A stretch of 64,000 nucleotides of DNA from Burkholderiales bacterium (GCA_036262035.1 DATAJS010000027.1:62001-126000); one strand, 5' to 3'; shown: positions 16,267 to 24,782, counted from the stretch's first letter. The notes: generated from the sequence alone by a model not told the origin. Program-made: numbers and translations.

Positions 16267-17561
16267 TACCGGGCTGCGGAGGCGAAGACGGGTGACTCGA
16301 GCGGCTCGCGCAGCTCCGCGAGCGCTGCGACGATGTGCGCGATCGTCGCAGCGATCTGCGCCTCGGTGTGGCTGGCGGTCAGGAAGAACCGGAGCCTCGC
16401 GCTCGCGTCGGGGACCGCGGGGTAGAGGATCGGATGGACATTGATGCCGCGCTTGAACAGGGCGTCCGCGAGACGCAGCGCGAGCAGCGATGCCCCGGTG
16501 ACGACCGGCACCACCGCGCTCTCGCTGGTGCCGGTGTCGAGACCGGCTTCGCGCGCGAGCTTGACGAAGAGCGCGATGCGGCTTCTCAACTGGGTGACGC
16601 GCTCGGGCTCGCGCCGCATGATGCGCACCGCCGCGAGCGCGGCGGCGGTGTCCGGCGGCGAGAGGCCGACGCTGTAGACGAAACCGCCGGCGGTGTACTT
16701 CAGCCCCTTGATGAGCGCCGCGCTCCCCGCGATATAGCCGCCGCTCGCCGAGAAGGTCTTGGAGAGCGTGCCCATCCAGATGTCGACGTCGGTCGGATCG
16801 AGGCCGAAGTGCTCGCGTATGCCGCCGCCGCGCGCGCCGAGCACGCCGATCGAATGCGCTTCGTCGACCATCAGCAGCGCGCGGTGCTTGCGGCGGATCG
16901 CGACGATGCGGGGCAGGTCGGGCACGTCGCCGTCCATGCTGTAAGCGCCTTCCACCACGATCAGCGCGCGCCTGAATCGTCCGCGGTGATCGCTCAGGAT
17001 CTTGTCGAGGACGTCGAAATCGTTATGGGGAAAGACGAAGCGCTTGGCGCCGGACATCACGCCGCCGAGGCGTGCGCTGTTGTGGATGAGCTCGTCGTGG
17101 ACGATGAGATCGCGGCCGTCGAAGAGATGGCCGATGGTCGACACATTGGTGCCGTAACCGCTGACGAAGACCAGGCTGTCCTCGGTGCCGATGAGATCCG
17201 CGATCTCGCGCTCGAGCTCGCCGTGCAGCGGGATCTCGCCCGACGCGAAGCGGCTCGCCGACACCGTGGTGCCGTAGCGGTCGATCGCGGCTTTCGCGGC
17301 GGCGGAGACTTCCGGGTGCCCCGCAAGACCGAGATAGTTGTATCCGGAGTAATTGATGTACTCGCGGCCGTCGATCGTGAGCGTGCTGCTGCTCACGCCT
17401 TCGTGGGGACGGAAATAAAGATTGGCGATACCGAGCCTGTCGAGCTCGGCGAGCTGGGCATTCACCAGCACGTGCGGCGGCAGGCGCTCGAAATCGAGCG
17501 GCTGTGCCTGATCGGGATCGACCGTGGCGGCGGGTGCGGTCGGCATGGGCTGCGTCGTCAT
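16266..17561 (-). CDS. spt: Serine palmitoyltransferase-like alpha-oxoamine synthase
   Basis: A 431-residue fold-type I PLP enzyme. Readable sites are H160 (PLP-stacking) in ELIHNS, D233 and H236 in MVDEAHS, and the Schiff-base lysine K268 in GTLSKTFSASGGY. The family condenses an amino acid with an acyl thioester: serine palmitoyltransferase, AONS (BioF), KBL and CqsA. The following gene is a ketosphinganine reductase-like SDR and no biotin or threonine genes are near, which favours serine plus acyl-CoA/ACP giving 3-ketosphinganine. Start set at the ATG at 17561, just below a -10-like TATACT; a longer frame would lie upstream of that promoter and has no ribosome site. Confidence 0.86.
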   Translation of the reverse strand: MTTQPMPTAPAATVDPDQAQPLDFERLPPHVLVNAQLAELDRLGIANLYFRPHEGVSSSTLTIDGREYINYSGYNYLGLAGHPEVSAAAKAAIDRYGTTVSASRFASGEIPLHGELEREIADLIGTEDSLVFVSGYGTNVSTIGHLFDGRDLIVHDELIHNSARLGGVMSGAKRFVFPHNDFDVLDKILSDHRGRFRRALIVVEGAYSMDGDVPDLPRIVAIRRKHRALLMVDEAHSIGVLGARGGGIREHFGLDPTDVDIWMGTLSKTFSASGGYIAGSAALIKGLKYTAGGFVYSVGLSPPDTAAALAAVRIMRREPERVTQLRSRIALFVKLAREAGLDTGTSESAVVPVVTGASLLALRLADALFKRGINVHPILYPAVPDASARLRFFLTASHTEAQIAATIAHIVAALAELREPLESPVFASAAR

Positions 17562-17569
17562 TGCGGGCG

Positions 17570-17575
17570 AGTATA
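17570..17575 (-). promoter_or_regulatory. -10 element for the sphingolipid operon, placing the start point at or near the ATG
   Basis: On the minus strand TATACT lies 8 bases before the spt ATG, so transcription would begin at or within a few bases of the codon. No Shine-Dalgarno sequence is present in CTCGCCCGCA before the ATG. The -35 region 17 bases upstream (TGCCGC) is weak. This suggests a leaderless or near-leaderless transcript, but another promoter further upstream cannot be excluded. Confidence 0.4.
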
Positions 17576-17657
17576 GAACAGCATTCCAGTATGCGGCACG
17601 CCGGATGCGAGGCCGCGTAACATGCAAGAACCCAACCTTCCTTCACAGTTTCTACAC

Positions 17658-18017
17658 ATGAAGACGCGCCTTGCCGAAGTCGAACCCTACGTGACCAAGG
17701 ACCGCTCCGAGATCCGCGAGCTCATGCACCCGGCGGTGCACGGCAATCGCAACGTGAGCCTCGCCGAGGCCATGGTGTCGCCGGGCGCCCGGACCGAGCT
17801 TCACCGGCACGGGGCGACCGAGGAGATCTATCACTTCACGCAAGGGAGGGGAGTGATGACGCTCGGCGGCGAGCGCTTCGAGGTCAACGCCGGCGACACG
17901 GTCTGTATTCCGCCGGGCACCGCGCACTGCGTCGAGAACAGCGGCGACGGGCCGCTCAGGATTCTGTGTGCCTGCGCGCCCGCCTACAGCCACGAGGACA
18001 CCGAGCTGGTCGGGTGA
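17658..18017 (+). CDS. Small cupin-domain protein
   Basis: A 119-residue single cupin-2 barrel. Motif 1 reads as a modified G-x5-HxH-x-E: ARTELHRHGATEEIYHF gives two histidines and a glutamate as metal ligands. Motif 2 is GDTVCIPPGTAHCVEN with the fourth histidine. Such proteins bind a divalent metal and act as isomerases, dioxygenases or small-molecule sensors; nothing here fixes the substrate. It is divergent from spt across a 96-base gap. The ATG at 17658 is preferred over an in-frame ATG at 17622 because family members start close to the barrel. Confidence 0.8.
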   Translation: MKTRLAEVEPYVTKDRSEIRELMHPAVHGNRNVSLAEAMVSPGARTELHRHGATEEIYHFTQGRGVMTLGGERFEVNAGDTVCIPPGTAHCVENSGDGPLRILCACAPAYSHEDTELVG

Positions 18018-18020
18018 CGT

Positions 18021-18812
18021 TCAAAAAAACGCGAACGCCCGGATCTCGATGCTCTGCCGCGCCGGCGCTCCGGCGCGCGTGGTGGGATCGTCGAACGACG
18101 TGTGCGGCGTGAAGCGCGCGCGGCCGTCGGTCGCCGAGTCGTAGACCTTGAACACGATCGCTTCGTCGCGCCGCATGCGGGGGAAGTAGACCCAGCGATG
18201 AGCGGGGTTGTGCTTGAGGCGATACGTCTGGCCGACGCGGTGCGGGTAGCGCCGCTCGGACACGAGGAGATCGTCCATGCTGACCGATCGCGCGTCGGCG
18301 AGCGCGAGCGGATTCGTTTCGATCGGCTGGTTGATCGCGCGCCAGACCTGCACGATCGCGAAGCGCCGCTGCAACAGGGCGTCCGCTTCATCGGGCAGGA
18401 TCTCGCGCACGCGCTGCGGACCCGACCACTCGGTGTAATCGTTGTGCGCGGAGAGCACCGGCTCGCGCACGAGCTTCTCCTCGCGCTCCGACTCGTCGCC
18501 CGAGCGCAGCGTGTGATCGAAGATCACCACGCGCGCAGCACCCGAGATGTCCTTGATGAGCTGCTCGGCTTCGCGATAGTAGACGTTCTTCAACTGGTGC
18601 TCGTCGAAGAAGCTCTCGACCCGCGTCGGCGCGGGCACGAGCACGAAGCCGTTCTTCTCGAAGTCGAGCTCCGACGCGCGCCCGTCCGCCACGCTCATCG
18701 TGCGCTTCTCCCAGGCACCCTGGGTGCGGCGGCGGATATTGCCCGGTCCGAACGTCTCGTTGACGAGCTTCTCGCCCGTCTCTACCGTGTAAGGAATCTC
18801 GGCCGTGATCAT
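18021..18812 (-). CDS. CmcJ/NvfI-family oxygenase-like protein
   Basis: A 263-residue protein with the plan of the CmcJ/NvfI (AsaB-type) family: an N-terminal PYTVETGEKLVN-like segment, VVIFDHTLRSGD near residue 95, SAHNDYTEWSGPQRV near 125, a central VWRAINQPIETNPLALADA near 160, and HRWVYFPRMRRDEAIVFKVYDS near 210. Family members are Fe/2-oxoglutarate-type oxygenases or putative methyl/methoxyl-transfer partners in secondary metabolism; H and D of HND could be metal ligands. Its start is only 11 bases from the divergent amidohydrolase start. The substrate is unknown. Confidence 0.78.
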   Translation of the reverse strand: MITAEIPYTVETGEKLVNETFGPGNIRRRTQGAWEKRTMSVADGRASELDFEKNGFVLVPAPTRVESFFDEHQLKNVYYREAEQLIKDISGAARVVIFDHTLRSGDESEREEKLVREPVLSAHNDYTEWSGPQRVREILPDEADALLQRRFAIVQVWRAINQPIETNPLALADARSVSMDDLLVSERRYPHRVGQTYRLKHNPAHRWVYFPRMRRDEAIVFKVYDSATDGRARFTPHTSFDDPTTRAGAPARQSIEIRAFAFF

Positions 18813-18823
18813 GAGGTGCCTCT

Positions 18824-20287
18824 GTGAATGAGCGTGTCGACCCCGAAGGTGCCCGTCTTCCGATCAAGCTCGATACTACCTCCAACGGCGAGTTCGCGCC
18901 GGTGCCGCTCACGCGGGCGGACGTGGCGGCGAACCGGCAGGCGCACGCCGATGCGGGCGCGCACGCGAAGCGCCTGGGGCTTACACGGCGCGACTTCCTC
19001 GTATCCGCGTGCGGCGCCGCGAGCACGCTCCTCGCGTTCAACTCGGCGCGCGCGGCGGGAGGGGATGCCGGCGGTTTCTTCGACGTGCCGCGCGACGCCG
19101 CGCTCGACCTCGATCTCGCGCGCGAGTCGCTCGGCGGCAAAGGCGAGCTCATCTTCGACGTGCAGGGCCACTTCGTCGACCCGACCGGCGCATGGGTCAG
19201 GAGCGCGCCCGAGGACGCGTTCAAGTGGTCGCCCAAGGCGGCCTGCGAGCTCGGAAAGAAGCCGGGGCCTCACGCTCATCTCGCGTGCCTCGGGCCCGAC
19301 GAGTTCGTCAAAGACGTCTTTCTCGACAGCGACACCGACATGATGGTGCTGTCGTTCGTGCCGTCGACGCGCGACGCCGAGCCGGTGACGATACAGGCGG
19401 CCGACGCGGTGCGCCGCATCGTCGACAAGCTGCAGGGCACGCACCGGCTGCTGGTCCACGGGCGAGTCAACCCGAACCAGCGCGGCGACGTCGAAGCGAT
19501 GGACGAGCTCAAGGAGCGCTGGGGGATCGCGGCGTGGAAGACCTACACGCAATGGGGACCGGACGGCCGCGGCTATTTTCTGTCGGACGACGCCGGGACA
19601 CGCTTCATCGAGAAAGCGCGGCGCCTGGGCGTGAAGAACATCTGCGTGCACAAGGGACTGCCGTTCGGCAAGCGCTCGTACGAGCACAGCCAGTGCAGCG
19701 ACATCGGCGTCGTCGCGAAGCGCTTCCCCGACGTGAACTTCCTCATCTACCACTCGGGCTTCGTCACCGGCGTGACGGAACGGCCGTACGACCACGCCGC
19801 GAAGCGCGACGGCATCGACACGCTGATCCGCTCGCTCGTGGATAACGGCGTGAAACCCGGCTCGAACGTCTACGCCGAGGTCGGCAGCACGTGGCGCTTC
19901 CTCATGCGCGAACCGACGCAGGCCGCGCACGCCCTGGGCAAGCTCATCAGGCACTGCGGCGAAGACAACGTGCTGTGGGGCACCGACTCGATCTGGTACG
20001 GCTCGCCGCAGGACCAGATCCAGGCGTTCCGCACCTTCCAGATTGCGCGCGAGCTGCGCGACAAGCATGACTACGCCGAGATCACACCTACACTGCGCGC
20101 GAAGATCTTCGGGCTGAACGCGGCGAAGGTATACGGATTGAGCGCCGCGGAAGTGAAGAAGTACACGCAGCGCGACGCGATCGCGCGCGAGCGGCTGGCG
20201 TATGCCGAGCGTCCGGAGCCGCACTACCTCACCTACGGGCCGAAGACTCGCAGAGAGTTTCTAAATCTCAAGCGGCTCGGTGTGTAG
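18824..20287 (+). CDS. Tat-exported amidohydrolase (amidohydrolase 2 family)
   Basis: A 487-residue metal-dependent hydrolase of the TIM-barrel amidohydrolase-2 family. A twin-arginine signal TRRDFLVSACG sits at residues 54-64 after a long n-region, so the enzyme is probably exported folded. Barrel landmarks are DVQGHFVDPTG near residue 105, NICVHKGLPFG, IYHSGFV and WGTDSIWYGSPQDQ near residue 385; the last aspartate is a typical metal ligand. Relatives include decarboxylases and lactonases acting on aromatic acids. The start is GTG with GAGGTG just upstream; an overlapping ATG is out of frame. It is divergent from the CmcJ-like gene, suggesting a shared function. Confidence 0.85.
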   Translation: MNERVDPEGARLPIKLDTTSNGEFAPVPLTRADVAANRQAHADAGAHAKRLGLTRRDFLVSACGAASTLLAFNSARAAGGDAGGFFDVPRDAALDLDLARESLGGKGELIFDVQGHFVDPTGAWVRSAPEDAFKWSPKAACELGKKPGPHAHLACLGPDEFVKDVFLDSDTDMMVLSFVPSTRDAEPVTIQAADAVRRIVDKLQGTHRLLVHGRVNPNQRGDVEAMDELKERWGIAAWKTYTQWGPDGRGYFLSDDAGTRFIEKARRLGVKNICVHKGLPFGKRSYEHSQCSDIGVVAKRFPDVNFLIYHSGFVTGVTERPYDHAAKRDGIDTLIRSLVDNGVKPGSNVYAEVGSTWRFLMREPTQAAHALGKLIRHCGEDNVLWGTDSIWYGSPQDQIQAFRTFQIARELRDKHDYAEITPTLRAKIFGLNAAKVYGLSAAEVKKYTQRDAIARERLAYAERPEPHYLTYGPKTRREFLNLKRLGV

Positions 20288-20385
20288 GTCATCGCGAGGC
20301 GGCTCCGCAGGAACGCCGACGCGATCCCGTGGCGCACGGAAGCGGACGCTCCGGGATTGCTTCGTCGCCTTGCTCGTCGCAATGA
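20288..20385. repeat. Intergenic inverted repeat, GTCATCGCGAG/CGTCGCAATGAC family
   Basis: The repeat exactly fills the gap between two convergent genes. It begins one base after the TAG stop of the amidohydrolase with GTCATCGCGAGG and ends at CGTCGCAATGAC, three bases before the rlmI stop. The ends pair imperfectly, and an inner GATCCCG/CGGGATTGC stem is visible. It may serve as a bidirectional transcript end. Confidence 0.6.
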
Positions 20386-20388
20386 CAG

Positions 20389-21570
20389 CTAGCAGGCAAC
20401 GCGGCAGAGCAACCCTTTCAAGTACTCGCTCTCCGGGAAGTGCAGCGCCACCGGGTGATCGGGCGCGGCATGCAGCCATCGCTCGATGCGCACGCCCACT
20501 TTGGCATCGAGCGCGGCGCCGGCGACGATCTTCTGGAAGAGATCGGCCGAGACGCCGCCCGAGCAGGAATACGTCATCAGGTGCCCGCCGGGCTTGAGCA
20601 TCTTGAACGCGAAGAGGTTGATGTCCTTGTACGCTCGCGCCGCGCGCTCGGCGTGCGCCGCGGTCGGCGCGAGCTTGGGCGGATCGAGCACGATCACGTC
20701 GTAGGTCTTGCCCTGGTCGCGCAGCTTGCGCAGCGTCTGGAAGACGTCGGCTTCGATCCACTGCGCATCGCGCAGGCCGTTGAGCGCGACGTTCGCGCGC
20801 GCGGCGTCGAGCGCGAGGCCCGAGCTGTCGACCGCCGTCACCGAAGCGGCGCCGCCGAGGAGCGCATTCAACGTGAAGCCGCCGGTGTACGAGAAGCAGT
20901 CGAGCACGTCCTTATCCGCCGCGAGATGGCGCAGCAGCACGCGGTTGTCGCGCTGGTCGAGATAGAAACCGGTCTTGTGGCCGGCGTCGACCTCGACCTT
21001 GAACTTCAGGCCGTGCTCTTCGATCACCGGCGCGTGCGGCAGCGGCTTGCCGCGCAGCAGCCCGCTCTTCGGCTTGAGCCCTTCGAGCTCGCGCGCGTCG
21101 GCGTCGGAACGCTCCCAGACGCGCTCGACGCCGGGCAGGCCGCAGAGCGCGTCGGCGATCTCGTCGCGCCAGCGATCGGCGCCGGCCGAGAGGAGCTGCA
21201 CCACCGCGGTCTCGCCATAGCGGTCGGCGATCACGCCCGGAAGCCCGTCGGCTTCGCCGTGGATGAGGCGCATGCCGCTGCTCGCGCCGTCGATGCCCAG
21301 CGCGGTGCGCGCGTTCGCGGCGTCTTCGACCCGGCGCGTGAAGAAGCTCGCGTCGATCTCCGCCTCGCTGAACGTCCAGGCGCGCGCGCGTATCTGCGAA
21401 TGCGGGCTGTAGGCAGCGAGCGCGAGCCATTCGCCGTCGGCGGAGCGCACTTCGATCGTATCGCCTGCCTTTGCTTCGCCTTCGACCTTGGCCACCGCGC
21501 CGGAGAACACCCACGGGTGGCGGCGTTTGAGCGACTTCTCGCGTCCCGCCTTGAGGATCAGCCGCGCCAA
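20389..21570 (-). CDS. rlmI: 23S rRNA m5C1962-type methyltransferase, RlmI family
   Basis: A 393-residue protein (E. coli RlmI is 396) with an N-terminal PUA domain (ILKAGREKSLKRRHPWVFSGAV), a middle segment, and a Rossmann methyltransferase with DCFSYTGGFTLNAL for SAM binding, DPPKLAP, and YSCSGGVS carrying the catalytic cysteine of m5C enzymes. It methylates a cytidine in 23S rRNA. The only suitable start is TTG at 21570, eight bases below the stop of the carbonic anhydrase gene; a longer ATG frame lies inside that gene and is rejected. Confidence 0.87.
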   Translation of the reverse strand: MARLILKAGREKSLKRRHPWVFSGAVAKVEGEAKAGDTIEVRSADGEWLALAAYSPHSQIRARAWTFSEAEIDASFFTRRVEDAANARTALGIDGASSGMRLIHGEADGLPGVIADRYGETAVVQLLSAGADRWRDEIADALCGLPGVERVWERSDADARELEGLKPKSGLLRGKPLPHAPVIEEHGLKFKVEVDAGHKTGFYLDQRDNRVLLRHLAADKDVLDCFSYTGGFTLNALLGGAASVTAVDSSGLALDAARANVALNGLRDAQWIEADVFQTLRKLRDQGKTYDVIVLDPPKLAPTAAHAERAARAYKDINLFAFKMLKPGGHLMTYSCSGGVSADLFQKIVAGAALDAKVGVRIERWLHAAPDHPVALHFPESEYLKGLLCRVAC

Positions 21571-21577
21571 GAGACGC

Positions 21578-22252
21578 TCACGGGCGGCGCGCCGCGCCGT
21601 CGGGCCTCGCGGCGACCTCCGCGAGCGCGGCGTCGAAGGCGGGGCGTATGCTCGCCGGATCGTCGACCGCGTAGCCCAGGTCGCGCAGGAGGCCGTCCTC
21701 GATGCCGTAACACCACGCGTGCACCGCGAGCGGCTGCCCGCGCGCCCACGCATCGAGCACGATGGTCGTCTCGCACAGATTCACCGCCTGCTCCAGCGCG
21801 TTGAGCTCGCAGAGGCGGTCCACCCGGCCCACCGGATCGCGCACGGTGTCGACGAGCTCGCGGTGGGCGGAGCGCACGTCCTGCACGTGGCGCAGCCAGT
21901 TGTCGATGAGGCCGAGCTTGTTGCGCTCGAGCGCCGCGCGCACGCCGCCGCAGCCGTAATGGCCGACCACCATGACGTGGCTCACCTTGAGCACGTCGAC
22001 CGCGTACTGCACGGCCGCCAGACAGTTGAGGTCGGTGTGCACCACCACGTTCGCGACGTTGCGATGGACGAACATCTCGCCCGGCAGCAGGCCCACGATC
22101 TCGTTGGCGGGCACACGGCTGTCCGAGCAGCCGATCCACAGGTAGGGGGGCGCCTGCAGGCCGGACAGGCGCGCGAAAAACTCCGGATCGTTCGCGACGC
22201 GCGACGCCGCCCATTGACGGTTCTTTTCGAAGAGCTCGGGAAGCAGATGCAT
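21578..22252 (-). CDS. can: Beta-class carbonic anhydrase
   Basis: A 224-residue beta carbonic anhydrase that interconverts CO2 and bicarbonate. Zinc ligands are C42, H98 and C101 (GCSDSR and GHYGCGG); the D44/R46 dyad is intact in SDSR. The first residues MHLLPELFEKNRQWA match the proteobacterial Can type. Downstream it is followed closely by rlmI. Immediately upstream lies repeat A1. Confidence 0.94.
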   Translation of the reverse strand: MHLLPELFEKNRQWAASRVANDPEFFARLSGLQAPPYLWIGCSDSRVPANEIVGLLPGEMFVHRNVANVVVHTDLNCLAAVQYAVDVLKVSHVMVVGHYGCGGVRAALERNKLGLIDNWLRHVQDVRSAHRELVDTVRDPVGRVDRLCELNALEQAVNLCETTIVLDAWARGQPLAVHAWCYGIEDGLLRDLGYAVDDPASIRPAFDAALAEVAARPDGAARRP

Positions 22253-22360
22253 AGTGTTAAGTGTTAAGTGCTAAGTGTTAAGTGTTTAGTTAGCGTCAAA
22301 CCCGTGTGCTCAGCGATGCCCCGCTTTTTACTCAACACTAAACACTCAACACTAAACACT
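22253..22360. repeat. Iterated AAGTGTT inverted-repeat element (copy A1)
   Basis: The left arm is built from repeats of AAGTGTT/AAGTGCT (22255-22291) and the right arm from AACACTAAACACTC units (22330-22360). A core with GCGTCAAA, CCCGTG, CGATGC and GCTTTT lies between. The same arms and core order recur at 55926-56031. The right arm contributes the last codons and the TAG stop of xerC. Confidence 0.75.
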
Positions 22361-23248
22361 GTTTTTCTTGCGTTTTGCGCGTGGGTGCGCCGCGTCGTAC
22401 ACCTTCGCGAGGTGCTGGAAGTCGAGGTGTGTATACACCTGGGTCGTCGAGATGCTGGCGTGGCCGAGCATTTCCTGTACCGCACGCAGGTCCCCGCTCG
22501 ATTGCAGGACGTGCGACGCGAACGAGTGGCGCAGGACGTGAGGATGCACGTCGGTCGTCAGGCCCTGCTTCAGCGCGAGCGTTTTCAGCCGCTGCTGCAC
22601 CGATCGCGGCGAAAGACGCTTGCCCGTGCGGCTCACGAACAGCGCGGCCGGCTCGTGGCGCGGGATCGCGGCGCGCGTCTGCAGCCACTCGTCCAGCGCC
22701 TTCAGCGCCTGCGCGCCCACCGGTATCACGCGCGTCTTGGAGCCCTTGCCGGTGACGCGCACCGTGCCGTCGGCATGGTTCACGTCCGAAGGCGCGAGCC
22801 CGGTGAGCTCGGATAGGCGCAGGCCGGAGGAATAGAAGAGCTCGAACATCGCCTTGTCGCGGCTCGCCAGCGCGCTGTCCGGATCGACCTCGAGGAGGCG
22901 GTGCATCTCGTCGGGCGAGAGCGCCTGCGGCAGCCGCTTGGCGGCCCTGGGCGCGCGTATACCGAGCACCGGGTTGTCCTTGTAGCCGTGGTCGCGCGCG
23001 AGATAGCGGTAGAAGCCGCGCCACGCCGAGAGCATGCGCGCGATGGAGCGCGCGTCGAGCCCCCCGCCGTGCAGCTTCGCCGCGAAGCGGCGCACGTCGT
23101 GGACCTGCAGCCTGTCGAGCGGCTGCGATCCGGCGCAGTCGAGCAGCGCCCCGATGTCGCGACCGTAGCTTTCGAGCGTATTGGCCGAGAGGCGTCGCTC
23201 GTGAGCGATGTACGCGAGGTACCCGGTCAGGAGCGGATTCGCCTTCAC
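22352..23248 (-). CDS. xerC: Site-specific tyrosine recombinase XerC
   Basis: A 298-residue recombinase with an N-terminal SAM-like core-binding domain (1-95) and a C-terminal catalytic domain. The catalytic residues are all present: R144 (GLRLSE), K168 (TGKGSK), H237 and R240 (HPHVLRHS), H263 (LGHAS) and the nucleophile Y272 (VYTH). XerC with XerD resolves chromosome dimers at dif during division. It follows the DUF484 gene with an ATGA overlap, the usual order in proteobacteria. The final codons and stop are supplied by repeat A1. Confidence 0.93.
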   Translation of the reverse strand: MKANPLLTGYLAYIAHERRLSANTLESYGRDIGALLDCAGSQPLDRLQVHDVRRFAAKLHGGGLDARSIARMLSAWRGFYRYLARDHGYKDNPVLGIRAPRAAKRLPQALSPDEMHRLLEVDPDSALASRDKAMFELFYSSGLRLSELTGLAPSDVNHADGTVRVTGKGSKTRVIPVGAQALKALDEWLQTRAAIPRHEPAALFVSRTGKRLSPRSVQQRLKTLALKQGLTTDVHPHVLRHSFASHVLQSSGDLRAVQEMLGHASISTTQVYTHLDFQHLAKVYDAAHPRAKRKKNSV

Positions 23249-23910
23249 GGCTCCAGGTTGCGCAGGAGAGCCGTGCCCACCATGTCGCCGATGCGCTTCA
23301 GGAACACCGTGCCCATCCCGGGATAGAAGCGCTCGATGTCCTCGCTCGCCAACGCGAGGAGCCCGAACGTGTCGGTCGCGCGCAGCGGTACGTACGCGAA
23401 GGAGCGCAGGTGCTCGGCGGCATCGCCGAAGAGATCGGCCGAGGTGCCTTCGGCTGCATGGTGCGCGCAGTGCGGGCTCGACAGGCTCCTGGCGAACTCG
23501 CGCGTCGCCTCGCCCGCGGGATTGAGCGCCTCCGACTCGACGGGCCCGTCGTTCTTCCAGGCGCGTATCGCGACGTGAGGCACCGCGAAGTCCTCGCGCA
23601 GGTTGTAGTTCACCACCGCGGTCACCGCGGCGAGATCGCGCGCCGCGAGCAGCGCCATCGCGAGACGATGCACTTTCTCGCCGATCGCGTCGTTCTCGTC
23701 GCCGAACTGGATGACTTCGCGCAGCTTGCCTTCGAGCTGCTTGCCGCGCTCGCGCAGGGTGAGGATCTGGCGCTCGCTGATCGGTATCGCACGGCCGCCG
23801 TGCGGATGCGGAATGTAGATGTCCGCGAGCATGTCCGCGTACTGCTCGAAGAATTCGGGGTGTTCCTTGAGGAACGTGGCTACGGCTTCTGAGGTGACTT
23901 CGGATTTCAT
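23245..23910 (-). CDS. DUF484 family protein (GAF-like)
   Basis: A 221-residue DUF484 protein, found next to xerC and dapF in many proteobacteria. The N-terminus VATFLKEHPEFFEQYADMLA is the family signature, followed by a short coiled coil (ISERQILTLRERGKQLEGKL) and a GAF-like C-terminal domain ending in FLKRIGDMVGTALL. Molecular function is not established. It overlaps xerC by 4 bases. The ATG at 23910 is used; the longer frame upstream belongs to the region of dapF. Confidence 0.88.
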   Translation of the reverse strand: MKSEVTSEAVATFLKEHPEFFEQYADMLADIYIPHPHGGRAIPISERQILTLRERGKQLEGKLREVIQFGDENDAIGEKVHRLAMALLAARDLAAVTAVVNYNLREDFAVPHVAIRAWKNDGPVESEALNPAGEATREFARSLSSPHCAHHAAEGTSADLFGDAAEHLRSFAYVPLRATDTFGLLALASEDIERFYPGMGTVFLKRIGDMVGTALLRNLEP

Positions 23911-23948
23911 GATGTGCTGAGCATGTGCCGGCTGCCGCGAGTATATCG

Positions 23949-24782
23949 TCAAAGCGTCAGCTCGCCTTCGAAGACCGTTACCGCGGGCCCCGTCATCATC
24001 ACCGGCCGGCCTGCGCCCGCCCACGCGATACCGAGCTCGCCGCCGCGCGTTTCCACGACGACGCCCGAGCCGTCGAGCACGCCGCGCGTGACGCCGGCAA
24101 CCACCGCCGCGCACGCGCCCGTGCCGCACGCGAGCGTCTCGCCGGCGCCGCGCTCGTATACGCGCAGGCGTATGCGATGCCGGTCGACGATCTCCATGAA
24201 GCCCGCGTTGACGCGGCGCGGAAAGCGCGGATGCGCTTCGATCAGCGGTCCTTCGGTCTCGACCGGCGCCGAACGCACGTCCGACACGATTTGCACCGCA
24301 TGCGGATTGCCCATCGAGACCGCGCTGATCTCGACGGTGCGATTCGCCACGTCGAGCGGATACGTGAGCGCGCGCGCCGTCGCCTCGAACGGGATCTCCG
24401 CGGGCTCGAAGCGCGGAACGCCCATGTCGACCGTGACGCGGCCGTCGGCTTCCAGCCTCGGCACGATGACCCCCGATGCGGTGCCGACGCGAATCTCGCG
24501 CTTGTCGGTCAGGCCGCGCTCGTGAACGTAGCGCACGAAGCAGCGCGCGCCGTTGCCGCACTGCTCCACCTCGCCGCCGTCGGCGTTGAAGATGCGGTAG
24601 TAGAAATCGGTGCCCGCATCGCGCGCACGCTCGACCTGCAGGATCTGGTCGCAGCCGACGCCGAAGTGACGATCGGCGAGCAAGCGCAGCTGTTCGCGCG
24701 TGAGATCGATCGGCTGCTCGGTCGCGTCGAGCACGACGAAGTCGTTGCCGAGGCCGTGCATCTTGGTGAACTCGAGCTTCAT
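23949..24782 (-). CDS. dapF: Diaminopimelate epimerase
   Basis: A 277-residue enzyme that converts LL- to meso-diaminopimelate for lysine and peptidoglycan. It has two homologous halves, each contributing one of the acid/base cysteines: EQCGNGARC (near residue 75) and [10 protein letters not shown] (near residue 220). The start [16 protein letters not shown] is canonical. The gene overlaps the GNAT gene as ATGA and precedes DUF484-xerC. Confidence 0.95.
   Translation of the reverse strand: MKLEFTKMHGLGNDFVVLDATEQPIDLTREQLRLLADRHFGVGCDQILQVERARDAGTDFYYRIFNADGGEVEQCGNGARCFVRYVHERGLTDKREIRVGTASGVIVPRLEADGRVTVDMGVPRFEPAEIPFEATARALTYPLDVANRTVEISAVSMGNPHAVQIVSDVRSAPVETEGPLIEAHPRFPRRVNAGFMEIVDRHRIRLRVYERGAGETLACGTGACAAVVAGVTRGVLDGSGVVVETRGGELGIAWAGAGRPVMMTGPAVTVFEGELTL

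Noticed and set aside
18824..20287. Amidohydrolase and CmcJ-like gene as part of the sphingolipid locus
   Set aside because: They are separated from spt by the divergent cupin gene and have no evident lipid role, so they were left out of the pathway model.
22352..23248. XerC as an integrase of a mobile island
   Set aside because: Length, motifs and DUF484/dapF neighbourhood are those of the chromosomal XerC; no att sites or phage genes nearby.
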